From Prorocentrum cordatum (taxonomy: Eukaryota; Sar; Dinophyceae; Prorocentrales; Prorocentraceae), in assembly GCA_963575745.1 (NCBI GenBank), contig CAUYUJ010009369.1, forward strand, positions 309,159 through 373,158: a stretch of 64,000 bases of DNA. Reading direction: 5' to 3'. Positions 1 to 6,891 of this stretch are shown here, piece after piece. Position 1 is the first letter of the stretch; each line of letters opens with the position of its first letter. The position numbers and the translations under genes are program-made. Under the pieces are notes generated by a model, which saw only the letters and a program-made list of their open reading frames with translations, was not told where the DNA came from and made no database searches.

Positions 1-52
1 GAGGAGGAGGAGGAGGTGGGAGAGGACGACGACGACGACGACGACGACGACC
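1..52. repeat. (GGA)n then (GAC)n microsatellite at window edge
   Basis: Bases 1-27 are mostly GGA triplets and 27-52 GAC triplets. The tract is cut by the window start. Confidence 0.9.
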
Positions 53-54
53 CT

Positions 55-150
55 TCCGTGGCGTCATTCTCGCCTTTGGAGCTCCCCTCCGGCCGCATAC
101 ACATACGTCTTGGGGCGAGGCGAGGGGCACGTCACGGAAGGGGATGGTGG
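55..150. mobile_element. Family O short inverted-repeat element, copy 1
   Basis: Left arm CTTCCGTGGCGTCATTCTCG and right arm CGAGGGGCACGTCACGGAAG are near inverted complements. The interior matches the outer parts of the longer copy at 11995-12268 (GAGCTCCCCTCCG, GGCGAGGCGAGG). No coding content. A non-autonomous element is the simplest reading; no target duplication was made out. Confidence 0.55.
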
Positions 151-264
151 TTGCCAGGGATCGGTTAGGCCGCCCCTGGGTACCCCGTGAAGCTCTTGAT
201 CGCAGAAGGGGAAAACAACAACGGCCCACGCATAAACTTTTGGCGCTCCGCTCGCCGTGTTTGG

Positions 265-405
265 TCGTCGTCGTCGTCCTCCTCCTCCTCCTCCTCCTCC
301 TAGTCCTCCTCCTCCTTCTGGTCCTCCTCCCACTCCTCCTCCTTCTGGTCCTCCTCCTCCTCCTCCTCCTCCTCCTCCTCCTCCTCCTCCTCCTCCTCCT
401 CCCCT
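265..405. repeat. (TCC)n polypyrimidine tract
   Basis: Imperfect TCC repeat of about 140 bp, downstream (minus sense) of the second RRM module. A scrap of family D left arm (ATAAACTTTTGGCGCTCCGC, near 233) lies just before it. Confidence 0.9.
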
Positions 406-485
406 TTCTCCCGTCCTGTCCGCCAGGGGGACCTGGCCCGCAGGGGACCGTAGCGCCCTGGGAGGGCACGGCGGACTCGCGCAGC

Positions 486-660
486 CAGCTGCTCCGCGCG
501 GATCTCTTGAACCTGTGCTGGGCACCCCTCCCTATGGCGCGCGGAGAACGCGCTGCAGGGGCGGCGCCGGGGCTGCCGCCATGGGGGCCCCAGGCGCGGA
601 TCGGAGAAGTCCGCGCGGAGTGCCAGACGCTTCTGCTCGTGGCGTGTTTTTCCTCCTTCG
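486..660. mobile_element. Family D GC-rich fold-back element, copy 1
   Basis: Arms carry the family signature CTCCGCGCGGAT / ATCCGCGCGGAG and a central GC-rich hairpin (GGCGGCGCCGGGGCTGCCGCC). It begins within about 10 bases of the point where the second RRM module (minus strand) loses its domain homology, so it may act as an intron there or have truncated the exon. Confidence 0.6.
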
Positions 661-661
661 A

Positions 662-1120
662 GATAAACTTCTGGGCCTCCTGGGGGGAGGGGAAGTCGAT
701 GAAGCCGTAGCCCAGGTTGGAGCGCCGCACCGTCTGCCCTGACTTGGACGGCCGGCCCTTGACCGGCAGGTAGAGGAAGTCGTACCTGCCCGCGTAGCCC
801 AGCGAGTCCACGGCCTCCGAGAGCTGCTGCTGCGAGATGCTGCAGGGGACGTTGCAGATCATGAGGGTCGTGATGGGCCTCGGCTGGACGCTGCGGGGCG
901 GCACCAGGTCTGGCTCCTGCCGCTCGAGCGTCCCCGAGGAGGGGCCGCGCACGGGCCTCTCCAGCTCCGGCGCCCGCTCGGCGTCGGTGAACTCCGTGGA
1001 GCTGGGAGCGCAACGCCACCACTCGCCGAACTCGCTGCCCTCGCCCTTCCTGCCCGGAATGATCGCGCCGGCCGCGGTGAGGTCGGCCTCCAGGGGGAAC
1101 CACAAGGTGTACCGATACCG
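662..1120 (-). CDS. Mei2-like RRM protein, second module (partial gene or 3' exon)
   Basis: One open stretch read from 1120 downward (RYRYTLWFPLEADL...) runs without interruption into a C-terminal Mei2-type RNA-recognition motif: TLMICNVPC (RNP2-like), then YDFLYLPV, then SNLGYGFIDF (RNP1-like) and AQKF. Such proteins bind RNA. Upstream of the motif is an acidic, low-similarity region (GEGSEFGEWWRC). The exon can begin at an AG acceptor (GGGGGACAG) at 1121. It is a paralogue of exons 3-5 of the SAM-RRM gene just upstream, but here the same stretch is uninterrupted. Homology stops near 662 where family D starts, so the C-terminal part (RFPDTSSLK-like) is missing or beyond an intron. It may be a separate partial tandem copy, or a second RRM of one long protein: donor GGG|GTACCC near 1412 to this acceptor keeps phase. 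Confidence 0.65.
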
Positions 1121-1135
1121 CTGTCCCCCGGAGGA
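1105..1135. repeat. Direct repeat flanking a GGA tract, left copy
   Basis: The plus strand contains TACCGATACCGCTGTCCCCC here and again at about 1262-1292, on the two sides of the GGA tract at 1130-1205. In the minus sense the repeat brings its own ACAG acceptor, the same pattern as intron 3 of the SAM-RRM gene. Confidence 0.75.
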
Positions 1136-1205
1136 GGAGGAGGAGGAGGAGGAGGAGGAGGAGGAAAAGGAAAAGGAGGAGGAGGAGGAGGAGGAGGAGG
1201 ACGAC
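1130..1205. repeat. (GGA)n tract with AAAAGG interruption
   Basis: Imperfect GGA repeat between two direct copies of a roughly 30-bp sequence. Probably intronic in the minus-strand gene. Confidence 0.85.
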
Positions 1206-1400
1206 GACGTCGAACACGACGAGCACGACGCCCACGTCCCGCATCTCCAGTTTGGAAGAGCCAAAAGGTATACCGATACCGCTGTCCCCCGGACCTCTCC
1301 CGGTGTGCGTTCTGGCCGGGATCTCGAGGCGAAGCCGGCGGTGGCGACGAGGGCCTCCCAGGAAGCCCCCCAAAAAGGCGCACGCGGGCGAGGGGGTGGA
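1200..1400. repeat. Family F dispersed repeat, copy 1
   Basis: About 170 bp (GAACACGACGAGCACGACGC, CCCGCATCTCCAGTTT, GGTGGCGACGAGG) recurs at 3910-4080 in the same orientation, each time beside a GGA tract. Copy 2 is inside intron 1 of the SAM-RRM gene; copy 1 is probably intronic too. Confidence 0.7.
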
Positions 1401-1439
1401 GATAGGGGTACCCCTTTCCTCCTCCGAGCCTCTGTTCCC

Positions 1440-1700
1440 GCGGTCCACCTCGGCTCCGCCCACTGGCTCGGAGGCCCAGGCAGCCCAGGGGGCGCCTGCG
1501 GCGCGTGGCCCGGGGGGGCCGAGAACCCCGGCGGAGGGCCCCATCGGCTGAGGCCGTCGTCGCCCGCGCGGCCCGGCGCCGAGGGCCGGCCCGGCCACGG
1601 GGGCGTCGGGCTCCCGATGCCCGGGTCCTGCAGGGTGGGCGCGATGGCCTGCTTCGCCCGCCGCACCTCGCAGACCTTCAGGGACGAGGTGTCCGGGAAC
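1440..1700 (-). CDS. SAM-Mei2-like RRM gene, exon 6
   Basis: Begins at base 1700 after a CACAG acceptor; its first base completes the arginine codon left by exon 5. It reads FPDTSSLKVCEV...QAIAPTLQDPGIG, matching the segment that follows the third RRM in Mei2-like proteins (family knowledge). Then comes a Pro/Gly-rich stretch (GPPPGFSAPPG). The frame remains open into family F, so the 3' end is not fixed; 1440 is a conservative limit. Confidence 0.7.
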
Positions 1701-1869
1701 CTGTGCAGCCGGACTGGATCGGCGAGGGCACGCGAGAGGACACAAGAGTTTTCCGAGGGCCACGTTGCCAAAGGAATGCAGCAGGCATGGGTGGCAAGAC
1801 CCAGGATACGAGGGCACCCTCACGAAGGTACCCCTGCTCTGGCAGGGTCGACCTACTCATCCGGGCCGC
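1701..1869 (-). other. SAM-RRM gene intron 5 (GC-AG)
   Basis: 169 bp. Donor CTACAG|GCGGCC and acceptor GCACAG|GTTCCC rejoin the reading frame as GYR-FPD. The boundaries share CCGGCTACAG versus CCGGCTGCACAG, so a short duplication may flank the intron. The interior matches no other repeat recognised in the window. Confidence 0.7.
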
Positions 1870-2132
1870 CTGTAGCCGGTGAAGCGCGTCACGAACTCGC
1901 TGGCGCTGCGGGGGTCCGGGAAGCTGATGAAGCCGTAGCCGGGGTTCGACGTGCGGCCCGCGGGGTCCGCACTGCGGAGGCGCCGCTTCTCGGGCAGGCT
2001 CACGTAGTCGTAGCGGCCCGCAAAGCCCATGAGGTCCACGGCCTTCTTCAGCTGCACCTGCGTGACGCTGCAGGGGATGTTGCAGATCATCAGCGCGTGG
2101 TGGTCGGCGCCCAAGCCCACCGCGTGCTGCTC
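1870..2132 (-). CDS. SAM-Mei2-like RRM gene, exon 5 (RRM core)
   Basis: 263 bp, phase 0 in, phase 2 out. It encodes the RNA-recognition motif: ALMICNIPC (RNP2-like), AVDLMGFAGRYDYVSLP, NPGYGFISF (RNP1-like), FVTRFTGYR. The motif with a glycine-rich loop and the following FPDT segment is that of the C-terminal RRM of Mei2-like proteins, a class greatly expanded in dinoflagellates. The role is RNA binding; target and process cannot be read from sequence. Confidence 0.8.
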
Positions 2133-2299
2133 CTCTTGAAGGGGAACTGGGACACACAAATGAATACACACAAATAAACATATCCCCCATATTTTCCAAT
2201 ATTTTCTGGGTTTTTGTCCCCCCCCCCTTCCCATATTTTCCCATGTTTTCTGGGAATCGCCGATGAATTGTGTCTGTGTTTTTTTTTCCCCTCGTGCTC
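2133..2299 (-). other. SAM-RRM gene intron 4 (family C element; GA-AG)
   Basis: Splicing PEE at GCCGGAG|GAGCAC to CAAGAG|GAGCAG gives an uninterrupted frame (RLPEEQHAVGLG). The intron is essentially one family C element with the 8-bp sequence GAGGAGCA on both sides. GA donors are reported in dinoflagellates; here the choice is made because the frame requires it. Confidence 0.7.
2136..2294. mobile_element. Family C introner-like element, copy 1
   Basis: 159 bp between perfect 8-bp repeats (GAGGAGCA in the minus sense, 2302-2295 and 2135-2128). Ends carry ACACAGACACAATT / ATTTGTGTGTCCCAG; the interior has CCATATTTTCC repeats and a C-run. Related to 2873-3032, 20899-21071, 61706-61864 and 62536-62640, all in the same orientation. 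Confidence 0.8.
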
Positions 2300-2404
2300 C
2301 TCCGGCAGGCGGTCCGTCCGCCCCTGGCCCGCGCCGACGGGGATCTTCAGGGTCTGGCTCCCGAGGTCTGGGCCCCCGGCACCCGCGCGCGGTCCCTCGG
2401 GCCC
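2300..2404 (-). CDS. SAM-Mei2-like RRM gene, exon 4
   Basis: 105 bp, exactly 35 codons (GPEGPRAGAGG...RTDRLPE). Acceptor TTCGCGCAG|GGGCCC. Low-complexity linker between the SAM and RRM regions. Phase 0 at both ends agrees with exons 3 and 5. Confidence 0.7.
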
Positions 2405-2637
2405 CTGCGCGAAGAGGGCGGGAGGAGGAGAAGGAGGAGGAGGAGGAGGAGGAGGAGGAGGAGCAGGAGGAGGAGGGAGGGGAGGAGGAGGAGGAGGAGG
2501 AGGAGGAGGAGGAGGAGGAGGAGGAGGAGGAGGGGGGAGGGGGGGAGGAGTGGGGAGGAGGAGTGGGGAGGAGGAGGAGGAGGAGGGAGGAGGAGGAGGA
2601 GGAGGAGGAGGAGGAGGAGGAGGAGGAGGAGGAGGAC
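2405..2637 (-). other. SAM-RRM gene intron 3 (GT-AG, GGA/TCC tract)
   Basis: Donor GCCGAG|GTCCTCC, acceptor CGCAG|GGGCCC; the frame is kept (FAQGAE-GPEGPR). Nearly all of the intron is a TCC tract (minus sense). The last exon 3 bases and the bases before the acceptor are a direct repeat (CGCCCTCTTCGCGCAGGG, 2664-2647 and 2427-2410), so the 3' splice site looks like a copy of exon sequence. Confidence 0.75.
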
Positions 2638-2856
2638 CTCGGCGCCCTGCGCGAAGAGGGCGGCGGGCGGGAAGGCGTCCTGCTCGAGCGCGAGCAGCTC
2701 GTGCTCCAGCCTGCCGGCGCCGCTGCTCGCCGCGGCACCGCCGAAGAGCGGGCCGTGGCCAGCTGGCAGCTCGCCCCCGCGGGCGAGCTCGTGGCCGCAG
2801 CCCCCTGGCACCGCGTCGGGCGGCGGGGCGCTGAGCCCGTACGTCCGGAGCCCGTC
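2638..2856 (-). CDS. SAM-Mei2-like RRM gene, exon 3
   Basis: 219 bp, 73 codons, phase 0 at both ends (DGLRTYGLSAPPP...LEHELLALEQDAFPPAALFAQGAE). Codon third positions are strongly G/C. No known domain. Its counterpart in the second module starts WFPLEADL, supporting homology of the two genes upstream of the RRM. Confidence 0.7.
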
Positions 2857-2872
2857 CTTCGGGGGGAACCAA

Positions 2873-3032
2873 TGAAGGGGCCCCAGGACACACAAATAAA
2901 TACACACAAATAAAAAGATCCCCCATATTCTCCCATATTTTCTGGGTTTCAGTCTTCCCCCCCCCTTCCCATATGTTCCAATATTTCCGGGGGAATCGAG
3001 AATTAATTGTGTCTGTGTGTTTCTTTCCCTCC
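2873..3032. mobile_element. Family C introner-like element, copy 2
   Basis: 160 bp flanked by perfect 8-bp direct repeats GGAACCAA (2865-2872 and 3033-3040). Same orientation and interior as copy 1. Confidence 0.85.
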
Positions 3033-3040
3033 GGAACCAA

Positions 3041-3225
3041 ATGGGGGGGGGACAGCACAGGGCAGGGTAGGGAATCAGCGCACGTAGCTGATTTTCCCAG
3101 CGCCTCCCGGCGCCGGGAGGCGCCCATGTATCGGGGAATGGGCCAGCGACGGGGCCGAAACCAGCTGCATGCAGCAGATTTTGTACCCCCCCCCAATCCC
3201 TGTCCCCCCTTTCGTTCGGCCCGAG
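3041..3225. mobile_element. Family B palindrome-rich element, copy 1 (diverged)
   Basis: Carries the family core: CACGTAGCTGATTTTCCC, GGCGCCTCCCGGCGCC, ACCAGCTGCATGCAGCAGAT, with G-rich left and C-rich right ends (TTTCGTTCGGCCCGAG). Part of intron 2 of the SAM-RRM gene. Confidence 0.8.
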
Positions 3226-3227
3226 TC

Positions 3228-3458
3228 CTTCTGGGCAGCTGGCGGGTCATTCGGCAGAGGTGTCAAGCCACAGATCGCCGGGTGCGAGGGCTGGGCGACA
3301 GCGCCGCCGCCGTACCTCGAGGACGAGCCTGCCGAAAACTCGCTCCCGTAGAGCGCCGACCACGAGCCCCCGCGGCCGCCGATGCACCGGAGGAACTTGT
3401 CGAACTTGCTAGCGTGCCCCGGCTTCATGCCCACGTCGTTGACGAGACCTCGCATCTC
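3228..3458 (-). CDS. SAM-Mei2-like RRM gene, exon 2 (second half of SAM domain)
   Basis: 231 bp, exactly 77 codons. Starts EMRGLVNDVGMKPGHASKF, the C-terminal helix signature of a sterile alpha motif (compare DVGMKPGH in many SAM domains), then a Gly/Ser-rich linker ending PPAAQK. Acceptor CTTGAG|GAGATG. SAM domains mediate protein-protein or RNA contacts. Confidence 0.75.
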
Positions 3459-3524
3459 CTCAAGGTCCGCCCAAATCTGGCCCCAAGACCCCTCCGTAGG
3501 GTACCTATCGGTTGGAAGAAGTAG

Positions 3525-3567
3525 GTAGAAACATGAAGTAGGAAACCTTCCTACTTCATGTTTCTAC
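3525..3567. other. Perfect 20-bp stem hairpin
   Basis: GTAGAAACATGAAGTAGGAA, a 3-base loop (ACC), then its exact reverse complement. Lies 67 bases inside intron 1 on the exon 2 side. Could be a recent inverted duplication or a small hairpin RNA precursor; no evidence separates these. Confidence 0.9.
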
Positions 3568-3700
3568 CGAACCGGTCGAACCGAACCAGTCTACGACAAA
3601 GAACCGAACCGGTCGAACCGAACCGGTTTGCGACGCGAACCGGACTCAGTCGAACCGAACCAGTCGCACATCGAAGCGAACTGGACCGGACCGAACCGCG
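3568..3700. repeat. ACCGGTCGAACCGAACC minisatellite
   Basis: Degenerate repeats of about 18-30 bp built from CGAACCGGTCGAACCGAACC, directly after the hairpin. Confidence 0.75.
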
Positions 3701-3842
3701 GCTTTCATGGGAATGCGGATAGAGTAGATTGGTTCTGGGCCCGCCCAGAGAGCACCAACACGCAGCAAGAGCATATCGATTCCTGGAGTAGGAAGGCGCC
3801 TGAAGCAGATTGGGTTCTGGGAATCACAGAAAACCTACTTTC

Positions 3843-3912
3843 AAGGAGGAGGAGGAGGAGGAGGAGGAGGAGCAGGATCAGGAGGAGGAGGAGGAGGAGG
3901 AGGAGGAGGACG
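3843..3912. repeat. (GGA)n tract
   Basis: Imperfect GGA repeat leading into family F copy 2. Confidence 0.85.
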
Positions 3913-4080
3913 ACGAACACGACGAGCACGACGCCCACGTCCCGCATCTCCAGTTTTGGGGAACCAAAGGGTACCCATACCGCTACTCCCTGGACCTCTT
4001 CCGAGGGGCGCACTCTGACCAGGATTTCGGAGCGAACTCAGCGGTGGCGACGAGGCACCAGGCCGAAAACGAGGAAGGGT
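3910..4080. repeat. Family F dispersed repeat, copy 2
   Basis: Matches 1200-1400 over CACGACGAGCACGACGCCCA, CCCGCATCTCCAGTTT and GCGGTGGCGACGAGG. Confidence 0.7.
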
Positions 4081-4087
4081 AGCTCGC

Positions 4088-4141
4088 ATGAGGAGGAGGA
4101 GGAGGAGGAGGAGGAGGAGGAGAAGGAGGAGGAGGAGAAGG

Positions 4142-4190
<49 letters not shown>

Positions 4191-4192
4191 AG
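4088..4192. repeat. (GGA)n then (GGAGCA)n microsatellite
   Basis: GGA repeat passing at 4143 into a regular 6-bp GGAGCA repeat. Confidence 0.9.
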
Positions 4193-4435
4193 CAAGCAAT
4201 GACCCATGGAGTCCTGGTGCAAAGCAGCCTCGGTTCAACCTTAAAAACTTTGCCAACTCTGGGGGGGCATTTCATATGAACGCCAGTCAGCCTCTGGACG
4301 TGAGCCCTGTGCTCTCGCCCAAAGGGCGCACTGCCCCTCTAAGCTCTAAGGGCAACCCTCACTGCGAGCACGCATCCCTGGAAGGATCCCTCAGGGGACC
4401 GCGGCGCGCACCCCGCCCCCCCCCCCCCCCCTCGA

Positions 4436-4602
4436 AGGAGGAGGAGCAGGAGGAGGGAGGAAGGAGGAGGAGAGGGAGGAGGAGGAGCATGAGGAGGAGG
4501 AGGAGGAGGAGGAGCAGGAGGAAGGGGAGGAGGAGCAGGAGCAGGAGGAGGAGGAGGAGGAGGAGGAGGAGGAGGAGGAGGAGGAGGAGGAGGAGGGAGA
4601 TC
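4436..4602. repeat. (GGA)n tract at intron 1 donor
   Basis: Runs from intron 1 up to the exon 1 boundary; responsible for spurious poly-Pro/Leu/Ser extensions of the SAM exon. Confidence 0.9.
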
Positions 4603-4713
4603 CTCGTCGTCCAGCGTCCGCATGTACTCCAGGTCGTCCCAGCCCAGCTCCTCGAAGGCCCGGGCGTAGCACTCCAGGCGCAGCGAGGTGAGCGCCTGCC
4701 GCACGGCGTCCAT
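4603..4713 (-). CDS. SAM-Mei2-like RRM gene, exon 1 (first half of SAM domain)
   Basis: ATG at 4713 opens 37 codons: MDAVRQAL...CYARAFEELGWDDLEYMRTLDDE. FEELGWDDLEYM is a typical SAM helix region. Joined to exon 2 it gives a complete short SAM domain at the N terminus, followed by a linker and a Mei2-type RRM. The ATG is chosen because it immediately precedes the domain; upstream sequence is tandem-repeated and looks like 5' flank. A SAM plus RRM combination suggests an RNA-binding regulator that can self-associate (inference). Confidence 0.7.
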
Positions 4714-4736
4714 GGCCGGGGAAGGGCGGCCCGCGG

Positions 4737-5275
4737 GCCGCGCGGGCCGGGCCCGCGGCGCGGGGACGACGGCCCCAGACGACCCGGAGATCCGACGCGC
4801 CGCCAAAAGATCGGAGCTGGCGGCGTTGAGGCCGTTCTCGTCCGCCTCCGCGGGGGCCCTCGCCCGGCCCCGCCGTGTGGATCCTCGGAGTTCTGTGAGG
4901 CCGCGCGGGCCGGGCCCACGGCGCGGGGACGTCGGCCCCAGACGACCCGGAGATCCGACGCGCCGCCCAGGGCTGCACCCGAACGGTGTCTTTCGTTTTC
5001 GATCTGCTCTAAACGGACCGAGATCCGACCCAAACGGTGTTTTTCGTTTTCGTTTTGCCTTCGTTTTCTCTCGTTATGTCTTCGATCCGCCTGTAGCGCA
5101 AAACGACATCGAAACGACAACGGCCCACGGAATCGCCAAAACACCGTTTGGGTCCAGCCCTGGCTCCGCCAAAGATCGGAGCTGGCGGCTTTGGGGCCGT
5201 TCTCTGTCTGCCTCCGCGGGGGCCCTCGTCGGGCCCCGCCGTGTGGATCCTTGGATTTCTGTGAGGCTTCCGGCG
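4737..5275. repeat. Tandem duplication of about 165 bp, second unit split by an insertion
   Basis: Unit 1 (4737-4900) and unit 2 (4901-4967 plus 5163-5275) share GCGGGGACGxCGGCCCCAGA, CGGAGATCCGACGCGCCGCC and AGATCGGAGCTGGCGGC. Unit 2 is interrupted by element Q. This is the 5' flank of the SAM-RRM gene. Confidence 0.85.
4968..5162. mobile_element. Element Q, hAT-like MITE with empty site preserved
   Basis: 195 bp with 22-bp terminal inverted repeats (20/22 match) starting CAGGGCTG. Flanked by GCGCCGCC (4960-4967) and GCTCCGCC (5163-5170), an 8-bp duplication with one change. The undisturbed tandem unit has a single GCGCCGCC (4797-4804) at the matching point. CAGGG ends and 8-bp duplications are features of hAT elements (family knowledge). 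No transposase inside. Confidence 0.85.
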
Positions 5276-5610
5276 GAGAGTTGAGCCGACGGCTGCACCT
5301 TCTTGATCAGTGTGGAGCAATCGAATGATAAAAAAATTAGAAACGCGCTGTAACTTCCGCTACTTTCTGCTAACTTCTGCTCATTTTTGCTAGCTTCGCC
5401 ATAACATATGACGCTGCACACGCGAAGCTATGTTGTGGCGCATGTTAGCATGCGTAATTGAACCGCGGTGCAACCGAAGGGGAGCAACCCATCACAGGAT
5501 GTTGAACAAATGCGATGTGCTTGGCGAGTCAGGCAGAATAGGTCACGCGCAGCGTGATGTATCTGAGCAGGAAATAATTCAGTCCGATCCGCCTGCTCAT
5601 GCTCCTGCTG
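5276..5610. other. No recognisable gene
   Basis: Mixed, less GC-rich sequence with some CTAACTTCTGCT repeats near 5350-5400. No domain or repeat recognised. Confidence 0.5.
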
Positions 5611-5662
5611 CAGCTCCTCCACCTCCTCCTCCTCCTCCTCCTCCTCTCCTCCTCCTCTTCCT
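5611..5662. repeat. (TCC)n tract
   Basis: Short TCC microsatellite preceded by GCTCCTGCTGCAGCTCC. Confidence 0.85.
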
Positions 5663-5879
5663 CATCCACTTCCTTTTTCCCCCTCCTCCGATGTGGGAGC
5701 GCGGGGCAGAGCCTCCACTGCGCGATTACAGGCACTGAACCTTTCACAAGAAACCCAACCCTGAGACCCCAGGACGTCTATCGATCTGTGATGTGGGAAT
5801 GTCACGCCTTCCACAGCAAAACCGTCCACACCCTGGAGGCAAGCAAGGTGCTTCTTGGCATGCGCCCCCACTGTGAGAA

Positions 5880-5990
5880 GAAGCGCCATGAAACCCTGGG
5901 AGACATCATGGCCCCCGCCATGAGATCCGCGTCATCACCCCCCTCGTGGCCGCCCCCGATGGCAGAGGGTGGGGGGGGCAGGGCCTGGGT
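5880..5990. repeat. Family P repeat, copy 1, flanking a family A element
   Basis: CATGGCCCCCGCCATGAGAT, TCATCACCCCCCTC; the last 60 bases (CGCGTCATCACC... to GGGCCTGGG, about 5930-5989) recur directly at 6162-6227 on the other side of family A copy 1. A related sequence is at 55285-55400. Confidence 0.7.
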
Positions 5991-6150
5991 TTAGGTGGGC
6001 ATGTCCCCCTACAGGCGGAATTTGGACGAAACAGATATTCAAAAACTGCACAAGACATGCAACACACAAAAAAATCAACAAATCGCCCCCGGACCATGTC
6101 TCTGACTATTCTTGAGAGGTCCTCCTGTCCAGGGACAGGGCCCGGCTTCA
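5991..6150. mobile_element. Family A element, copy 1 (diverged)
   Basis: Left end TTAGGTGGGCATGTCCCCCT, right end TCCAGGGACAGGGCCCGGCT. Family A consensus ends are TTAGGTCGGGC...GCCCGACTTCA with a nested stem (TCCCCCTACAGGGGGA) just inside, and an A-rich interior. Flanked by direct copies of a 60-bp sequence. Confidence 0.75.
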
Positions 6151-6408
6151 ATCCACGACCCCGCGTCATCACCCCCCTCGTGGCCGCCCCCGATGGCAGG
6201 AGGGCGGGGGGGGGGCAGGGCCTGGGTGGCCCTTCGAGGCTGGCGCCCGAGAGCGTGGGCCGCTGCGCTTCGCCCGGCCTCGGTGCCCTCGCGCCTCTCT
6301 GGCGATGCGAGCGACGCGCGGCGGGCCCCGCGCCCTGGCGGTGCGCACCAAGGGGGCATGCGGGAGAGGGGGGAGGGCTTCTTAGAGGGAGGCTGAATTT
6401 TGGACGCG

Positions 6409-6603
6409 CGAAATGGGTACGGGAACGATAGGGGGACAGGGCCCAACAACAACTGTTGTCCCAAAGCAACAGCGGCCGCTGTTGGGCAGGCGGCCTTCTG
6501 TCTCGAATGGACACAGGCCGCGGCGGCGCGGACAGCGAGTCGTGTTCCAAATGAACAGGAACTGCTGTTGGGCATTGTACCCACTCTTTCCGTACCCATT
6601 TCG
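6409..6603. mobile_element. Family G inverted-repeat element, copy 1
   Basis: Perfect 14-bp terminal inverted repeats CGAAATGGGTACGG / CCGTACCCATTTCG, with a subterminal CAACAACTGTTG and CTGCTGTTGGGC. 195 bp, no coding content. Related to 63245-63415. Confidence 0.75.
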
Positions 6604-6891
6604 TTCGTGCCGATGCTTCTTAGAAGGCGCCGGCCTCGCATCTGCAGAGAAGGCCCGCGCCTTCCAAGCAGCGGGGGCGCTTCCAAGAAGCCCTCCCTCC
6701 CCCCCCCCCTCCCCCCCCCCCTGCGCGTGGCCGACCCGCGCCCGGCGGTGCCACCTTTGGAGAGAGGGGCAGCTCTCCGGCCGAGGCTGCGGCGCCCGAA
6801 GCGCGAGGGACCTGAAGCCTTCGCGCCCGTGGAAATTCCATTCCAAATCGAGATTCCACTTGGAAACTGACGATTTTGGGGGGCTCGGGTT

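Larger units (their letters stand above)
2857..3227 (-). other. SAM-RRM gene intron 2 (compound family B + family C)
   Basis: Donor CAGAAG|GACTCG, acceptor CCGAAG|GACGGG (GA-AG), joining AAQK to DGLRTYG in frame; GAAGGAC is present at both ends. The intron is filled by a family B element (3041-3225) and a family C element (2873-3032), the latter with its own 8-bp duplication. Confidence 0.65.
3459..4602 (-). other. SAM-RRM gene intron 1
   Basis: About 1.14 kb. Proposed GA-AG splice (GACGAG|GATCTC to CTTGAG|GAGATG) joins TLDDE to EMRGLV and completes the SAM domain. Contents: a 43-nt perfect hairpin, an ACCGGTCGAACCGAACC minisatellite, family F copy 2, and three GGA tracts. The exact donor is uncertain because GAG/GAT triplets allow alternatives. 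Confidence 0.6.

Noticed and set aside
300-1823. 507-residue minus-strand ORF
   Set aside because: It runs in a different frame from the clear RRM sequence and crosses GGA tracts; the true RRM frames are shorter exons.
3628-5328. 566-residue plus-strand ORF with Arg/Glu runs
   Set aside because: Antisense to the SAM-RRM gene and made of GGA tracts, element Q and the tandem duplication.
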